Source: Euryarchaeota archaeon UBA86
Lineage (GTDB): Archaea; Thermoplasmatota; Poseidoniia; Poseidoniales; Thalassarchaeaceae
Assembly (NCBI GenBank): GCA_002503055.1
Contig: DAQX01000008.1
Coordinates: 127,604-191,603 of the forward strand
DNA: 64,000 nt
Reading direction: 5' to 3'
Made by a program: the position numbers and the translations under genes. The notes under the pieces were generated by a model. That model was not told the DNA's origin. It saw only the letters and a list, made by a program, of their open reading frames with translations, and searched no databases. Of the stretch, positions 42,983 through 51,902 are shown piece by piece; within the stretch, counting starts at the first letter, position 1, and each line of letters begins with the position of its first letter.

Positions 42983-43570
42983 ATGAGCGATGAATACAGA
43001 ATACAGGAACTATTGGAGAGAGATGTCTACGTAGGTGAGACACATGTCGGCGTAATCACTGGTGAGCGTTTTCACCCGCGCGACGAACTCGTGCAATCGA
43101 TGAGAATCAAGGTCGAAGGCGAGGTAGCAGAACAATACATGAGAAAGCCGGCTGAGTTTGCTCCGCTGTCAAAGGAACTGGTACACAGTATCAGATCAGA
43201 TGGAGGAGTGAAACTATCCAAGTCAATGCGCGAGTTACAACGGCGTTGGAGAAACACAGTAAGAATCGATGAGAAGTTGTATGCTCCAGATGAACTACTA
43301 GACAGGGCAGTTCTGGACAATGATGGAATGGATCTAGGGAACATAATCAATCTAGTGAAGATTAAGCGAACATACAAGGGGGTTGTACTCCAACCACATT
43401 ACATTGTAAGAGCCAGGCATAACCTACCTGAGACGATTGTAGTACCAGTAGCGCAGCTAGCAAGAACAACAGCAAGACTAGATGAGGTGATTCTGCGATG
43501 TTCAGTGAAGAGACTGGTCACCTTGCCCAGTTATCTGAAACTTAATGACGAGGATTTTGAAGAAGAGTGA
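42983..43570 (+). CDS. PRC-barrel-like protein, two modules, 195 aa
   Basis: The protein seems to have two beta-barrel modules of PRC type. The first is at about 10-50 ('LLERDVYVGETHVGVITG') and the second at about 108-170 ('LLDRAVLDNDGMDLGNIINLVKI', ending in 'LPETIVVPVAQLAR'). A charged region of ~50 residues joins them. Archaeal PRC-barrel proteins include the CdpB cell-division adaptors and RNA-associated domains such as the RimM C-terminus. The assignment rests on pattern only. The ATG has a strong GGAGG site, and the gene leads a rightward cluster with tRNA-Ile and prs. Confidence 0.55.
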   Translation: MSDEYRIQELLERDVYVGETHVGVITGERFHPRDELVQSMRIKVEGEVAEQYMRKPAEFAPLSKELVHSIRSDGGVKLSKSMRELQRRWRNTVRIDEKLYAPDELLDRAVLDNDGMDLGNIINLVKIKRTYKGVVLQPHYIVRARHNLPETIVVPVAQLARTTARLDEVILRCSVKRLVTLPSYLKLNDEDFEEE

Positions 43571-43624
43571 TTTGTCCCTCAGGGAACATCTTGAAATTGG
43601 GTTTGCTTCTCGCATGTCTGCTCA

Positions 43625-43699
43625 GGGCGTGTAGCTTAGTTTGGCTGGAGCACCCGGCTGATAACCGGGAGGTCACAGGTTCAAATCCTGTCATGCCCA
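43625..43699 (+). tRNA. tRNA-Ile (GAT)
   Basis: A full cloverleaf can be drawn. The acceptor GGGCGTG pairs with CATGCCC (one G-T pair). The anticodon stem CCCGG/CCGGG closes the loop CTGATAA with anticodon GAT, and the T-stem ACAGG/CCTGT closes TTCAAAT. The discriminator is A, followed by an encoded CCA at 43700-43702. No intron is present. A weak AT-rich element lies about 30 nt upstream. Confidence 0.95.
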
Positions 43700-43763
43700 C
43701 CAATTTCTCTCTTCTAGCCGGTCGGCAGAGTCATGAAGGGCCGTCAGTTCGGCTCCTTGTCAC

Positions 43764-44693
43764 ATGCCTGTGGTTAGTGGCTCCTCTGGAAGCGATGTCG
43801 CAGCCGCTCTAGCCCCTTTACTTGGGATGCAGTTCGTCGAATTAGAGAGTCGAAGGTTTCCCGACGGAGAAGGCTATGTCAGAGTTCCTGCCGAGGCGAT
43901 TGCAGCTGTTCGCTCGGAGCCTGTTGTTCTGGTATCGAACACCTATCCAGACTCTGGTATAGTGAGTACAATACTGTTACTCGAGGCTATCGCAGACGTA
44001 CGCAAGGGAGATCTTGCTAATCTCAAAGGAGAAGGGGAGCAGTACATGGATGATGTAGGGGGCGGTGTCTATCTAGCAATACCATACTACGGCTACTCTC
44101 GTCAGGACAAGCGTTTCTCTAGTGGAGAAGCGATTTCTGCTAGAGTGATTGCCGAGATACTAGAGAGGAGTTGTGATGGAATTGCAATCCTAGATTTGCA
44201 CGAGCCATCAGTATTGCAGGAGATGGATATTCCAATCGAATTCGTTAGCGCTATGCCGGAGATTGCTGATTTACTCCAATCCGAGGTCGGCCCTGATTTC
44301 GTGCTCAGCCCTGACAAGGGTGCGATTGCCAGAGCCTCGGAGGTGGCCGGCCTAATTGACTGTGAATTCTCCTACCTTGAGAAAACTAGAATCGATGCTC
44401 ATACAATTGAGCATACGCCGAAAGATCTCGATGTCGATGGCAAGGTAGTTGCAATCGTGGATGATATGATTAGCACAGGTGGAACCATATGTCGAGCTAG
44501 TGATGCTCTGCGTCGACAGGGTGCAACCGAAGTACACGCAGCCTGCACACACGGCCTATTCACAGGTGGCGCAATCCTGCGGCTAGCCACTCATGTAGAC
44601 GGTGTTCACAGCACCGACTCGCTGCCTAATCCAAGGGCTGTTGTCAGTGCAGCACCTGCTCTGGCTAGGGGCTTAAAGCTCCTAATGGAGTAA
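43764..44693 (+). CDS. prs: ribose-phosphate pyrophosphokinase (PRPP synthetase)
   Basis: Prs makes PRPP from ribose 5-phosphate and ATP for nucleotide, His and Trp synthesis. The 309-residue protein has 'ELESRRFPDGEGYVRV' near the start, the flexible-loop region 'IPYYGYSRQDKRF', 'ILDLHEPSVLQ', and the PRPP-binding loop 'VVAIVDDMISTGGTI'. The length is normal and the start is ATG 43764. It lies 61 nt after tRNA-Ile. Confidence 0.93.
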   Translation: MPVVSGSSGSDVAAALAPLLGMQFVELESRRFPDGEGYVRVPAEAIAAVRSEPVVLVSNTYPDSGIVSTILLLEAIADVRKGDLANLKGEGEQYMDDVGGGVYLAIPYYGYSRQDKRFSSGEAISARVIAEILERSCDGIAILDLHEPSVLQEMDIPIEFVSAMPEIADLLQSEVGPDFVLSPDKGAIARASEVAGLIDCEFSYLEKTRIDAHTIEHTPKDLDVDGKVVAIVDDMISTGGTICRASDALRRQGATEVHAACTHGLFTGGAILRLATHVDGVHSTDSLPNPRAVVSAAPALARGLKLLME

Positions 44694-44732
44694 GACTGAC
44701 GACCTACGGTCGATTTCATCGAATCCGTTTCG

Positions 44733-44740
44733 TTTATATC
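44733..44740 (+). promoter_or_regulatory. TATA box of the eL8 ribosomal operon
   Basis: TTTATATC is one of the best TATA matches in the window. Transcription would begin near 44763, giving a leader of about 20 nt with GAGGAG before the ATG at 44784. A GC-rich inverted repeat (GCCGTGCGGC) sits between box and start point. Confidence 0.65.
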
Positions 44741-44783
44741 AGCCACGCCGTGCGGCGGCTTACCCACACGAGGAGTAGTTCCA

Positions 44784-45164
44784 ATGAGTGTACACATAGC
44801 ATTTGAAACCCCAAGCGATATACAAGAGCAGGTCTACGAGATGATTAAGTCCGTAGGAAAGGATGGAAGGGGGCGTCTGAAGAAGGGAGCCAACGAAGTC
44901 ACCAAGGCTGCAGAGCGCGGCACAGCCAAGATGGTAGTGATGGCGGAGAATGTCAACCCAGGTGAGCTGTTGGCCCATATTCCAATGATTTGCAAGGAAA
45001 AGAGTATTCCATTCATCTATGTCGAGGATCAGGCATATCTGGCCGAGGCTGCAGGAATGAGTATCGGCACCCGAACCGCTGCAATTGCAGTAATGGATGT
45101 CGACAAGGAAGCCGAGGACAAGTTCAAGGAAGTCAATGGGCACTGCTCAACACTTTCAGAGTAA
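44784..45164 (+). CDS. rpl7ae: ribosomal protein eL8 (L7Ae)
   Basis: L7Ae binds kink-turn RNA in the large subunit, in box C/D and H/ACA guide RNPs and in RNase P. The 126-residue protein has 'KKGANEVTKAAERGTAKMVVMAENVNP', 'HIPMICKEKSIPFIYVEDQAYLAEAAG' and the final 'ECxx'-type strand. It leads a compact operon with eS28 and eL24, the usual archaeal order, and has a clear TATA box. Confidence 0.97.
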   Translation: MSVHIAFETPSDIQEQVYEMIKSVGKDGRGRLKKGANEVTKAAERGTAKMVVMAENVNPGELLAHIPMICKEKSIPFIYVEDQAYLAEAAGMSIGTRTAAIAVMDVDKEAEDKFKEVNGHCSTLSE

Positions 45165-45185
45165 CTTGTAGAGGAGTGATTCAAT

Positions 45186-45404
45186 ATGGCTCAAGAGGCA
45201 TGGCCCGCAGAAGTTGTTGAGGTGGTCGGCCGTACCGGAATGAGTGGTGAGGCTACTCAGGTCAAGGTCCGTGTCAACGATGCAGCCAATCCTCGAGATA
45301 TCGGGCGAATCATAGCTCGCAATGTGCTTGGCCCAATCAGAGTCGGAGATATTCTGATGCTGAAGGATACCGGACGCGAAGCACGTAGACTGGGTGGAAG
45401 GTGA
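45186..45404 (+). CDS. rps28e: ribosomal protein eS28
   Basis: The 72-residue small-subunit protein matches the family from '[23 protein letters not shown]' to the terminal '[17 protein letters not shown]'. It lies 21 nt after eL8 and 4 nt before the eL24 GTG start, all in one operon. Confidence 0.97.
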   Translation: MAQEAWPAEVVEVVGRTGMSGEATQVKVRVNDAANPRDIGRIIARNVLGPIRVGDILMLKDTGREARRLGGR

Positions 45405-45408
45405 TTCG

Positions 45409-45600
45409 GTGCCCGAGCGACGTATCTGTAGTTTCAGTCACGATGAGATCGAGCCTGGTACTGGTATGATGTTTGTCAAGCGAGACGGTAGTGTGTTCTG
45501 GTTCAAGGACAGCAAGGCTCGCAAGAACATGCTCAAGCTAAACCGAAACCCTCGCCGACTCAAGTGGACTCGTCGCTACGAGAAAGGCGGCATCAAGTAG
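45409..45600 (+). CDS. rpl24e: ribosomal protein eL24, zinc-less variant
   Basis: The 63-residue protein from GTG 45409 has the family pattern 'EIEPGTGMMFVKRDGSVFWF', then 'SKARKNMLKLNRNPRRLKWTRRY'. Most archaeal eL24 proteins carry a four-Cys zinc site; here only one Cys remains ('RICSFSHDE'), with Ser in the second place and Ala where the later Lys-Cys is expected, so zinc binding is probably lost. The frame is open back to 45394, overlapping eS28; GTG 45409 fits the family start. Its end overlaps the convergent peptidase gene by 8 nt. Confidence 0.9.
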   Translation: MPERRICSFSHDEIEPGTGMMFVKRDGSVFWFKDSKARKNMLKLNRNPRRLKWTRRYEKGGIK

Positions 45601-47521
45601 CGTCTGAAGTCTGGTTCAACCAGTCTAGGCACATCGAATGAGTGCAAGTTGGTGGGTCAAACCACAGTTTCTCTGCCGAATCAATGATGTCTAGTTGTAG
45701 AGTAGAGCCGGTTCCTTCCTGAACAGTCACCACAGAGCTCGTACTAGCAGGCAGGTAGTCATCCCCTGTCGAAAACAGACTCAATCTGATGGTGTGATTT
45801 GCATCGACATAGGCATCAAGAGTGAAGAATTCCATCTTGGCGTTGATTGTCTCAAGCATAGGGAGCCATGTCTGCTCCTGGGTGCCGCCCTCGTGATAAC
45901 GTAAGTCCATGACAGCGTGCCCTAGGTGAATGCACTGTCCAGATTCATCACAATCCTCCATCAGAGCGTAAATCTGTCCTCCAATAGTAGTTGTACGCAC
46001 ATCGACATGTAAACGAGGTAGGCCGGCAATCCAGACTCCCTCTTCTAGTGGGTCGGTCTCGTATACAGGGCCGGTAGAAGCATCTGGTAGAATGATGGTA
46101 GAACCTCCAACATTGGAAAGTGCCCCTCCCAAATCTAATGCAATTGTATCCATGCCCTCTGGCGGGTAGCGATCTTCGAGTCTCCATTCACCACGATTAG
46201 ACTGGATCTCAACCCATAGTCCAGGTTGGTCTCCAATTCCTTTGAGGTAGAAGTCGAACCACTCTAGGAGGTCTTGCATCCAGTCGAATCTGGTCATCTG
46301 GGGATATGCTTCGCGTCCGCGTCCTTCTCCTGACCTGTCGAAGTGGTAGTCTGGGCGGTCGGGATAATCATGATCCCATTGTCCGAACAGGCCCTTGGCA
46401 TCGATTCCAGCATCTTTCAGCTGATTGATAACTGGGACTGCCATGTGTGGGTCGACATTCCAATCGTGCATTCCCTGAATAAGATAGACTGAGCCGTTGT
46501 AATTGGCTAGGACACGATCGAGGAAGTATCTCTCTTCCCAGTAGGTTCCAACCGCTTCACCGCCCCACACATAAGCACCCGCACCTGCAGCGGGACCCAA
46601 TGCATAGTCGGGGCAAGCATTCCCAAGATCCTCGGAGTCGCCGTCTATCCCATAGCTTCCATAGACCACATTGTGCATGAAAGGTGCTCTGGCCTCAGAA
46701 GAGCCGTTCTTCCACATTAATTCCATTACACCAATTAGTCCAGAGATTGGAACGATTGTAGCAAGGTGCTCATTTCCGAATGTCGCCGCTTGCCAGGGGG
46801 TTGAGCCGTCGTATGACTTACCAATCATGGCTACCTTACCATTACTCCAGTTCTGAGTCCCAAGCCAAGTCACTGCTGCATCGACGCCTAATTGCTCTGC
46901 ATTACCCATCAAGTCCATACAGTGGTTTGAGCGACCTGTTCCCATGACTGAAACTTGGGCGAAAGCATATCCATGTGGTAGGATTTGATTGATTAGCATG
47001 CTACCGAGCCATGTGCCTGGTTGTTCTACGGGTCCAGTATCAACTGATGTTTCGTCGAAATAGGGGCCAAATTCTGCGATTACAGGGACCTTGGTGCCTT
47101 CTTCTACATCAGGTAACCAGAGGCCCAGACTGACCTTTCCATCAGGAGCGGCGCCTCCTTCTGCTAAGGGGAGGTTGAATTCTACGAAATGATGTGTCGA
47201 GTTCCACTCATTATCTGTGGCCACCAAGCCATAGGAGCCTTGCTCCATGACGAAACCATGTGGTGCATCGGTGATATAGGGCCAGTTTGCACGCTCCCAT
47301 ACAGGTACGCGCTCGTAATCACCAGTGGGACCTTGAGAGTCCTCAACTGAGTCAAAAACGAGATTTTGCATTATTAGAGTGATGAACATCACAGCAACAG
47401 CGACAGCTGCTAGGCCGAGGGCGGCGTGTTTGGGTTGCAGAGGAGTGCCGATGTGGATTTTCTCATCGCGCCACTCGTCAACAATCTCGGCAACTAGGAT
47501 GTCTCCATCCTCACTGGTCAT
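45593..47521 (-). CDS. S15/CocE-type alpha-beta hydrolase (X-Pro peptidase family), membrane-anchored
   Basis: The 642-residue protein has an acidic N-terminal tail and one membrane helix (about 30-52). An alpha/beta-hydrolase domain follows with the nucleophile in 'IGKSYDGS' (GxSYxG), the acid in 'QGMHDWNVDP' and the His in 'GQWDHDYP', then a C-terminal jelly-roll domain like PepX/CocE. Such enzymes cut X-Pro dipeptides or esters; here the catalytic part would face outside. The frame is open to 47641, across the start of ndk; ATG 47521 leaves a normal gap. It interrupts the archaeal eL8-eS28-eL24-ndk-infB order on the opposite strand. Confidence 0.8.
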   Translation of the reverse strand: MTSEDGDILVAEIVDEWRDEKIHIGTPLQPKHAALGLAAVAVAVMFITLIMQNLVFDSVEDSQGPTGDYERVPVWERANWPYITDAPHGFVMEQGSYGLVATDNEWNSTHHFVEFNLPLAEGGAAPDGKVSLGLWLPDVEEGTKVPVIAEFGPYFDETSVDTGPVEQPGTWLGSMLINQILPHGYAFAQVSVMGTGRSNHCMDLMGNAEQLGVDAAVTWLGTQNWSNGKVAMIGKSYDGSTPWQAATFGNEHLATIVPISGLIGVMELMWKNGSSEARAPFMHNVVYGSYGIDGDSEDLGNACPDYALGPAAGAGAYVWGGEAVGTYWEERYFLDRVLANYNGSVYLIQGMHDWNVDPHMAVPVINQLKDAGIDAKGLFGQWDHDYPDRPDYHFDRSGEGRGREAYPQMTRFDWMQDLLEWFDFYLKGIGDQPGLWVEIQSNRGEWRLEDRYPPEGMDTIALDLGGALSNVGGSTIILPDASTGPVYETDPLEEGVWIAGLPRLHVDVRTTTIGGQIYALMEDCDESGQCIHLGHAVMDLRYHEGGTQEQTWLPMLETINAKMEFFTLDAYVDANHTIRLSLFSTGDDYLPASTSSVVTVQEGTGSTLQLDIIDSAEKLWFDPPTCTHSMCLDWLNQTSDAT

Positions 47522-47615
47522 GCTGCTTCGAATCGGCGATGTGCCTTGATACCAACGATATTCAGATTGCTTTGTGTTGAAATAGGGGAGGGGGGTCGGC
47601 CGGGACATGGGAGAC

Positions 47616-48062
47616 ATGCAGACGACTTTCGTGATGATCAAGCCTGACGGGGTTCAGAGAGGACTAGTGGCCGACATTATTGGTAGATTCGAGACCAAGG
47701 GACTTCGTCTAGTTGGACTTAGGCAGTTGACTCCTTCGATGGAGTTGGCAGAGGCCCACTACGCAGTACACAAGGATCGTCCGTTCTATGGTGGTCTGAT
47801 TGAATTCATCACATCCGGACCAGTAGTCGCAATGGCCTGGAAAGGAGTAGATGCAATCGAAGTCGCTCGCAATCTCATTGGCCCTACCGATGGTCGCACG
47901 GCTGCTCCGGGAACCATCAGGGGAGATTTTGCTATGGACATCGGACACAATGTGATCCATGGCTCTGACGGAGAAGAGACAGCTTCCTTCGAACTGGGGC
48001 TATGGTTCGAAGACGGATTGGTGGGATGGACTCGTGACGCTGAGTCGCACATTTACGAGTGA
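47616..48062 (+). CDS. ndk: nucleoside diphosphate kinase
   Basis: Ndk balances nucleoside triphosphates by phosphate transfer through a histidine. The 148-residue protein starts '[16 protein letters not shown]', with '[22 protein letters not shown]' and the active His in 'NVIHGSDG'. ATG 47616 is chosen; an ATG three codons earlier is possible. It sits before infB as in many archaea, but is cut off from eL24 by the peptidase gene. Confidence 0.95.
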   Translation: MQTTFVMIKPDGVQRGLVADIIGRFETKGLRLVGLRQLTPSMELAEAHYAVHKDRPFYGGLIEFITSGPVVAMAWKGVDAIEVARNLIGPTDGRTAAPGTIRGDFAMDIGHNVIHGSDGEETASFELGLWFEDGLVGWTRDAESHIYE

Positions 48063-48101
48063 GAATTCAATTAACTGGGGAAGGAGCATGAGGTGGGCAG
48101 G

Positions 48102-49880
48102 ATGTCAGGACGCAGACAACCCATCGTCGCTGTTCTAGGCCATGTTGATCATGGCAAAACTAGTCTGCTTGATCACATTCGCAGTTTGGGTGTTGATTCT
48201 CGTGCCTCGGTAATGGATAGGGAAGCTGGCGGCATAACGCAGCATATCGGTGCCACCGAAGTCCCCTCAGACATCCTCAACACACTCTGTGCCCCTCTAC
48301 TGGGTGGCAAGACATTCAATTCACCCGGGCTTCTATTCATTGACACTCCCGGTCACCACTCATTCTCCACTCTGCGCTCACGTGGAGGTTCTCTAGCAGA
48401 TATTGCAATCTTAGTAGTCGATATCATGGAAGGAGCGAGGCCTCAGACAATCGAATCACTTCGAGTCCTCAAGGAAGCCAAGACACCATTCGTGATTGCA
48501 GCCAATAAGGTCGACAGGATTTATGGCTGGAGTTCCGAAGAGGGACGCTCGATGTCAGTCTCGATGAGGGATCAGTCGAAGGAGGCCCTGGGGCTGTTTG
48601 AGCAACGCTACTGGGACCTAGTGGGCCAATTCGCCGAGCATGGATTCAACATCGAGCGATACGATCGTGTCAGCGACTTCACCAAGGACATCGCTCTAGT
48701 TCCTGTGTCCGCTCGCGAAGGAGAGGGTATTCAGGACATCTTAGCAGTGGTCATTGGTCTGGCCGAGCGTTATCTAACGGAGCAGTTGACAGATATCGAG
48801 GGATCGGGCGAGGGTACCGTACTCGAGATGAAGGAAGAACGTGGATTAGGTAAAACACTGGATGTCATTCTTCATCGAGGCTCAATCAAGAAGGGAGATG
48901 AGATTGTACTCGTGACTAACGATGGTGGTGTTTCTACTCATGTAAAGGGACTATTCAGCCCGCGTGGTATGAGTGAGATGCGAGATGCTGGCAACCGCTG
49001 GGATGCTTCAGAAGAAGCCCATGCGGCTAGCGGACTGAAGATTTCTGCCCCCGACTTAGACGGGGTACTCGCGGGAACGACTCTGCGGGTCGTCTACTCT
49101 GACTCTGAGCGTTCCGATGCTCTAGCAGCGGCGAAGGTTGAATCTGAGCTCTCAATCGAACTTGAGGAAGAGGGTGTGTGTATCAAGGCAGACACTGTTG
49201 GAGGACTGGAAGCATTGGCCAAGGAGCTCAATGCCATTGATGTCCCAATAAGGATGGCCAGTATTGGCAAGGTAAGTCGCAGGGACATTCGAAACACTGA
49301 GGCGGCAAGTAACCCACTACATCGAGTTATCATGGCATTCAGTACAGAGATTCTGCCCGATGCAATCACAGAGGTAGAGTCATCTGAGGCAGGAGCCAAG
49401 TACATTGGGTCAGATATCATCTACAGGATTCTCGAAGAGCATGAGGAATGGATTGAACAGCGTACTCGAGAGATCGAGGAAGAGAGTCGTGAACAAGTAG
49501 TCTATCCTGCTAGGATTATGCTTCTTCCCGATCACACTTTCCGCGTCTCCAAGCCCGCTGTAGTAGGCGTCAGAGTGGTAGCTGGACGCATTCATATCGG
49601 ACAGTATCTGCTCAAGGAAGAGAAGAGAATAGGGCGCATCAAGTCCATCCGCTCAGGCGAGAGTTCGATGAAGGAAGCGATGCAGGGGGCAGAGGTCGCA
49701 GTCGCCATTGATGGTGTTACTGTAGGACGTCAAATCGAAGAGGGGGACAGTCTGCTAGTAGACATCCCGGAATCGCATGCAAAGAAGCTCCGAAAGATGG
49801 AACTCACAGCAGCAGAACAGGATGTTTTCGATGAACTGCTAGCCATTCATCGGAAGGATGACCACTTCTGGGGACGCTGA
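48102..49880 (+). CDS. infB: translation initiation factor aIF5B
   Basis: aIF5B is the GTPase that helps subunits join at initiation. The 592-residue protein has the G-domain motifs GHVDHGKT, DTPGHHSF and NKVD in the first ~150 residues, domain II ('GTVLEMKEERGLGKTLDVILHRG'), domain III around 360-430 and the C-terminal domain IV ('PARIMLLPDHTFRVSKPAVVGVRV'). It is the archaeal short form without the long N-terminal region of eukaryotes. ATG 48102 is preferred to GTG 48093. It follows ndk by 39 nt. Confidence 0.96.
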   Translation: MSGRRQPIVAVLGHVDHGKTSLLDHIRSLGVDSRASVMDREAGGITQHIGATEVPSDILNTLCAPLLGGKTFNSPGLLFIDTPGHHSFSTLRSRGGSLADIAILVVDIMEGARPQTIESLRVLKEAKTPFVIAANKVDRIYGWSSEEGRSMSVSMRDQSKEALGLFEQRYWDLVGQFAEHGFNIERYDRVSDFTKDIALVPVSAREGEGIQDILAVVIGLAERYLTEQLTDIEGSGEGTVLEMKEERGLGKTLDVILHRGSIKKGDEIVLVTNDGGVSTHVKGLFSPRGMSEMRDAGNRWDASEEAHAASGLKISAPDLDGVLAGTTLRVVYSDSERSDALAAAKVESELSIELEEEGVCIKADTVGGLEALAKELNAIDVPIRMASIGKVSRRDIRNTEAASNPLHRVIMAFSTEILPDAITEVESSEAGAKYIGSDIIYRILEEHEEWIEQRTREIEEESREQVVYPARIMLLPDHTFRVSKPAVVGVRVVAGRIHIGQYLLKEEKRIGRIKSIRSGESSMKEAMQGAEVAVAIDGVTVGRQIEEGDSLLVDIPESHAKKLRKMELTAAEQDVFDELLAIHRKDDHFWGR

Positions 49881-49896
49881 GCATTTTGATGCGGTA

Positions 49897-49919
49897 AGCG
49901 TTCAGGTATACCTAACGCT
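49897..49919. repeat. 23-bp near-perfect palindrome between infB and moxR
   Basis: AGCGTT and AACGCT flank the perfect palindrome AGGTATACCT, with one extra C on the left side. It lies 17 nt after the infB stop and about 45 nt before the moxR ATG. It may be a transcript-end hairpin or a regulator site overlapping a TATA-like core (GGTATACC). Confidence 0.5.
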
Positions 49920-49964
49920 CAAGTAGTGAATGAGTAGGCCTGAGGATGTTATAGTAGGGATATC

Positions 49965-50945
49965 ATGGCTGAGACAGCAGACCCTAAGGCTCGCGAATTA
50001 ATTCAGACTGTTTCGCAGATATCCAACGGCCTAATGAACGAGGTCGCCAAGGTCATCATCGGTAAGCAAGAGAATCTACGTAGGATTACTGTTGGGATTC
50101 TTTCGAATGGTAATACACTCATCGAGGATTTCCCAGGTCTAGCAAAGACTCTGATGGCCAATACCTTTGCATCTGCTCTAGGTTGCAAGTTCAAGCGTGT
50201 CCAGTTCACCCCTGATCTGCTCCCAGCCGATATCATGGGGACATACATGTATGACCAGCAGGCTGGCGAGTTCAAACTAAGGCCGGGCCCTCTGTTCACC
50301 AATGTTCTACTCGCTGACGAGATTAACCGTGCTCCACCAAAGACTCAGGCAGCGCTGCTTGAGGCAATGGAAGAGAAGCAAGTGACAATCGAGGGTATCA
50401 CCCACAAGCTACCAGCTCCTTTCATCACCATGGCTACTCAGAACCCTATTGAGCAGGAGGGTACCTATCCGCTGCCAGAGGCTCAGATGGACAGGTTCCT
50501 GATGAAGATGTCAATGGGTTACCCCGACCGTCAGGAGGAGAAGGCAATCCTACAGCGCAGGAAGTTGCGCGGCAAGGATGAATACGATATCGAGCAGATT
50601 ACCAGCCCAAAGAAAGTAGTTGCAATGCAGAAGGCGCTCGAGACAGTTCATGTCGACCCAGCAATCATGTCCTATGTGGTCGAGTTGGTCCAGCGAACCC
50701 GTGAGGATCACCGAGTAATCACTGGAGCTTCTCCACGTGCTAGTCAGTCGCTGTTCAAGACTGCTCGAGCATCAGCAGCCATCGATGGTCGCGACTATGT
50801 CATCCCTGATGACATCAAGAATGTAGCTCTAGAGGTAGTCAGCCACAGAATCGTACTCAAGCCGGAGTCAAAGATTCGCGGTGTGACTGGACGCCACATC
50901 ACTCGCAAGATTCTGAGCGAAGTTCCTGTCCCTGTCATCCAGTGA
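49965..50945 (+). CDS. MoxR-family AAA+ ATPase
   Basis: MoxR ATPases act as chaperones that load metals or mature large enzyme complexes, usually with a von Willebrand factor A partner. The 326-residue protein has the variant Walker A 'EDFPGLAKT', Walker B 'LLADEINRAPPKTQAALLEAMEE', sensor 'ATQNPIEQEGTYPLPEAQMDRF' and 'TGASPRASQSLFKTARASA'. The usual downstream DUF58/VWA genes are missing here; a ParA ATPase follows 46 nt later instead. Confidence 0.93.
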   Translation: MAETADPKARELIQTVSQISNGLMNEVAKVIIGKQENLRRITVGILSNGNTLIEDFPGLAKTLMANTFASALGCKFKRVQFTPDLLPADIMGTYMYDQQAGEFKLRPGPLFTNVLLADEINRAPPKTQAALLEAMEEKQVTIEGITHKLPAPFITMATQNPIEQEGTYPLPEAQMDRFLMKMSMGYPDRQEEKAILQRRKLRGKDEYDIEQITSPKKVVAMQKALETVHVDPAIMSYVVELVQRTREDHRVITGASPRASQSLFKTARASAAIDGRDYVIPDDIKNVALEVVSHRIVLKPESKIRGVTGRHITRKILSEVPVPVIQ

Positions 50946-50991
50946 TAGGCAAGATTCACGGCATTCCTGTGGTTTTCATCCACTGAGCGAG

Positions 50992-51900
50992 ATGCCCGGA
51001 CCCGTAGTCATTGCCGTCGTTAACCACAAAGGTGGGTGTGCAAAAACTACGACTGCGGTGAATATCGCCTCGGCTCTAGCCGTTGGGAATGAGGATATGG
51101 GGGTCGCTGCTCGAAGGGTTCTAGTCATCGACTTAGACCCTAAAGGGAATATCGCCACTACATTCGGAATAGACAAGAAGACTCTCGGGCCGACAATGAA
51201 TGAATTGTTCAAAGGAGGAGTGGATGGTTCACCGGTCAGCCTCAATGAGTGTCTGATTGGGCCGGATAGGTTGACTGAGGCCATGCGTCAATCTTGGAAG
51301 TTGCACAATCCGAATCGCAAGCGCGGACCACCCAAAGGAATAGCAATCGAAAATCTCTGGCTACTTCCGGCAGATCTCGACCTATCTGGAGTCGAGATAG
51401 ATCTAGCAACACGTATTGGAAGAGAGAACCGACTCAAACTCGCATTGCAGGACTCGGTTGGTCACTTTGATGTGGTCATCGTGGATACTCCATCTTCTCT
51501 TGGCCTACTCACAATCAACGCACTGGCCGCCTCTAACTGGGTACTGATACCAATCCAAGCAGAGTTCTATGCTCTCGAGGGAATGGGTCAGTTGATGAAT
51601 GCCATCCGGGATGTCCAGGAAGCAATCAACCCAAATCTTAGGTTGTTCGGAATAGCACTCACTATGGTGCAAACCAATAGCAATCTAGGCGAGGCGGTTG
51701 CCGAGCGGGCACGCAAGCACTTCGGTGATCGAGTCTTCGATACGGCCATCCAGAGATCGGTTGCAATTGCTGAAGCCCCTCTAGAAGGAGCACCAATAGT
51801 CATTGCAAAGAAGCCGAATAAATCAAATTCGGGAAGTAAGGCTTACTGGGACCTAGCCAAAGAGGTCGATTCTAGGATTGCCAGAATCCTAGGTGAGTAG
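50992..51900 (+). CDS. ParA/Soj-type ATPase
   Basis: The 302-residue protein has the deviant Walker A 'HKGGCAKTTTAVNIASAL', 'VIDLDPKGNIATTFG' and 'DVVIVDTPSSLGLLTINALAAS'. ParA proteins segregate chromosomes or plasmids or position large complexes, usually with a ParB partner; none is next to it. It has a longer loop (about 80-120) with basic residues ('NPNRKRGPPKG') than usual. It ends 2 nt from the convergent cold-shock gene. Confidence 0.9.
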   Translation: MPGPVVIAVVNHKGGCAKTTTAVNIASALAVGNEDMGVAARRVLVIDLDPKGNIATTFGIDKKTLGPTMNELFKGGVDGSPVSLNECLIGPDRLTEAMRQSWKLHNPNRKRGPPKGIAIENLWLLPADLDLSGVEIDLATRIGRENRLKLALQDSVGHFDVVIVDTPSSLGLLTINALAASNWVLIPIQAEFYALEGMGQLMNAIRDVQEAINPNLRLFGIALTMVQTNSNLGEAVAERARKHFGDRVFDTAIQRSVAIAEAPLEGAPIVIAKKPNKSNSGSKAYWDLAKEVDSRIARILGE

Positions 51901-51902
51901 GT

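Noticed and set aside
43567..43812. Plus-strand ORF across tRNA-Ile
   Set aside because: It translates the tRNA sequence itself, a common false call.
44740..44783. Kink-turn for eL8 self-control in its leader
   Set aside because: The predicted leader is only about 20 nt and holds no convincing tandem G-A pairs; the GC-rich inverted repeat lies before the transcript start.
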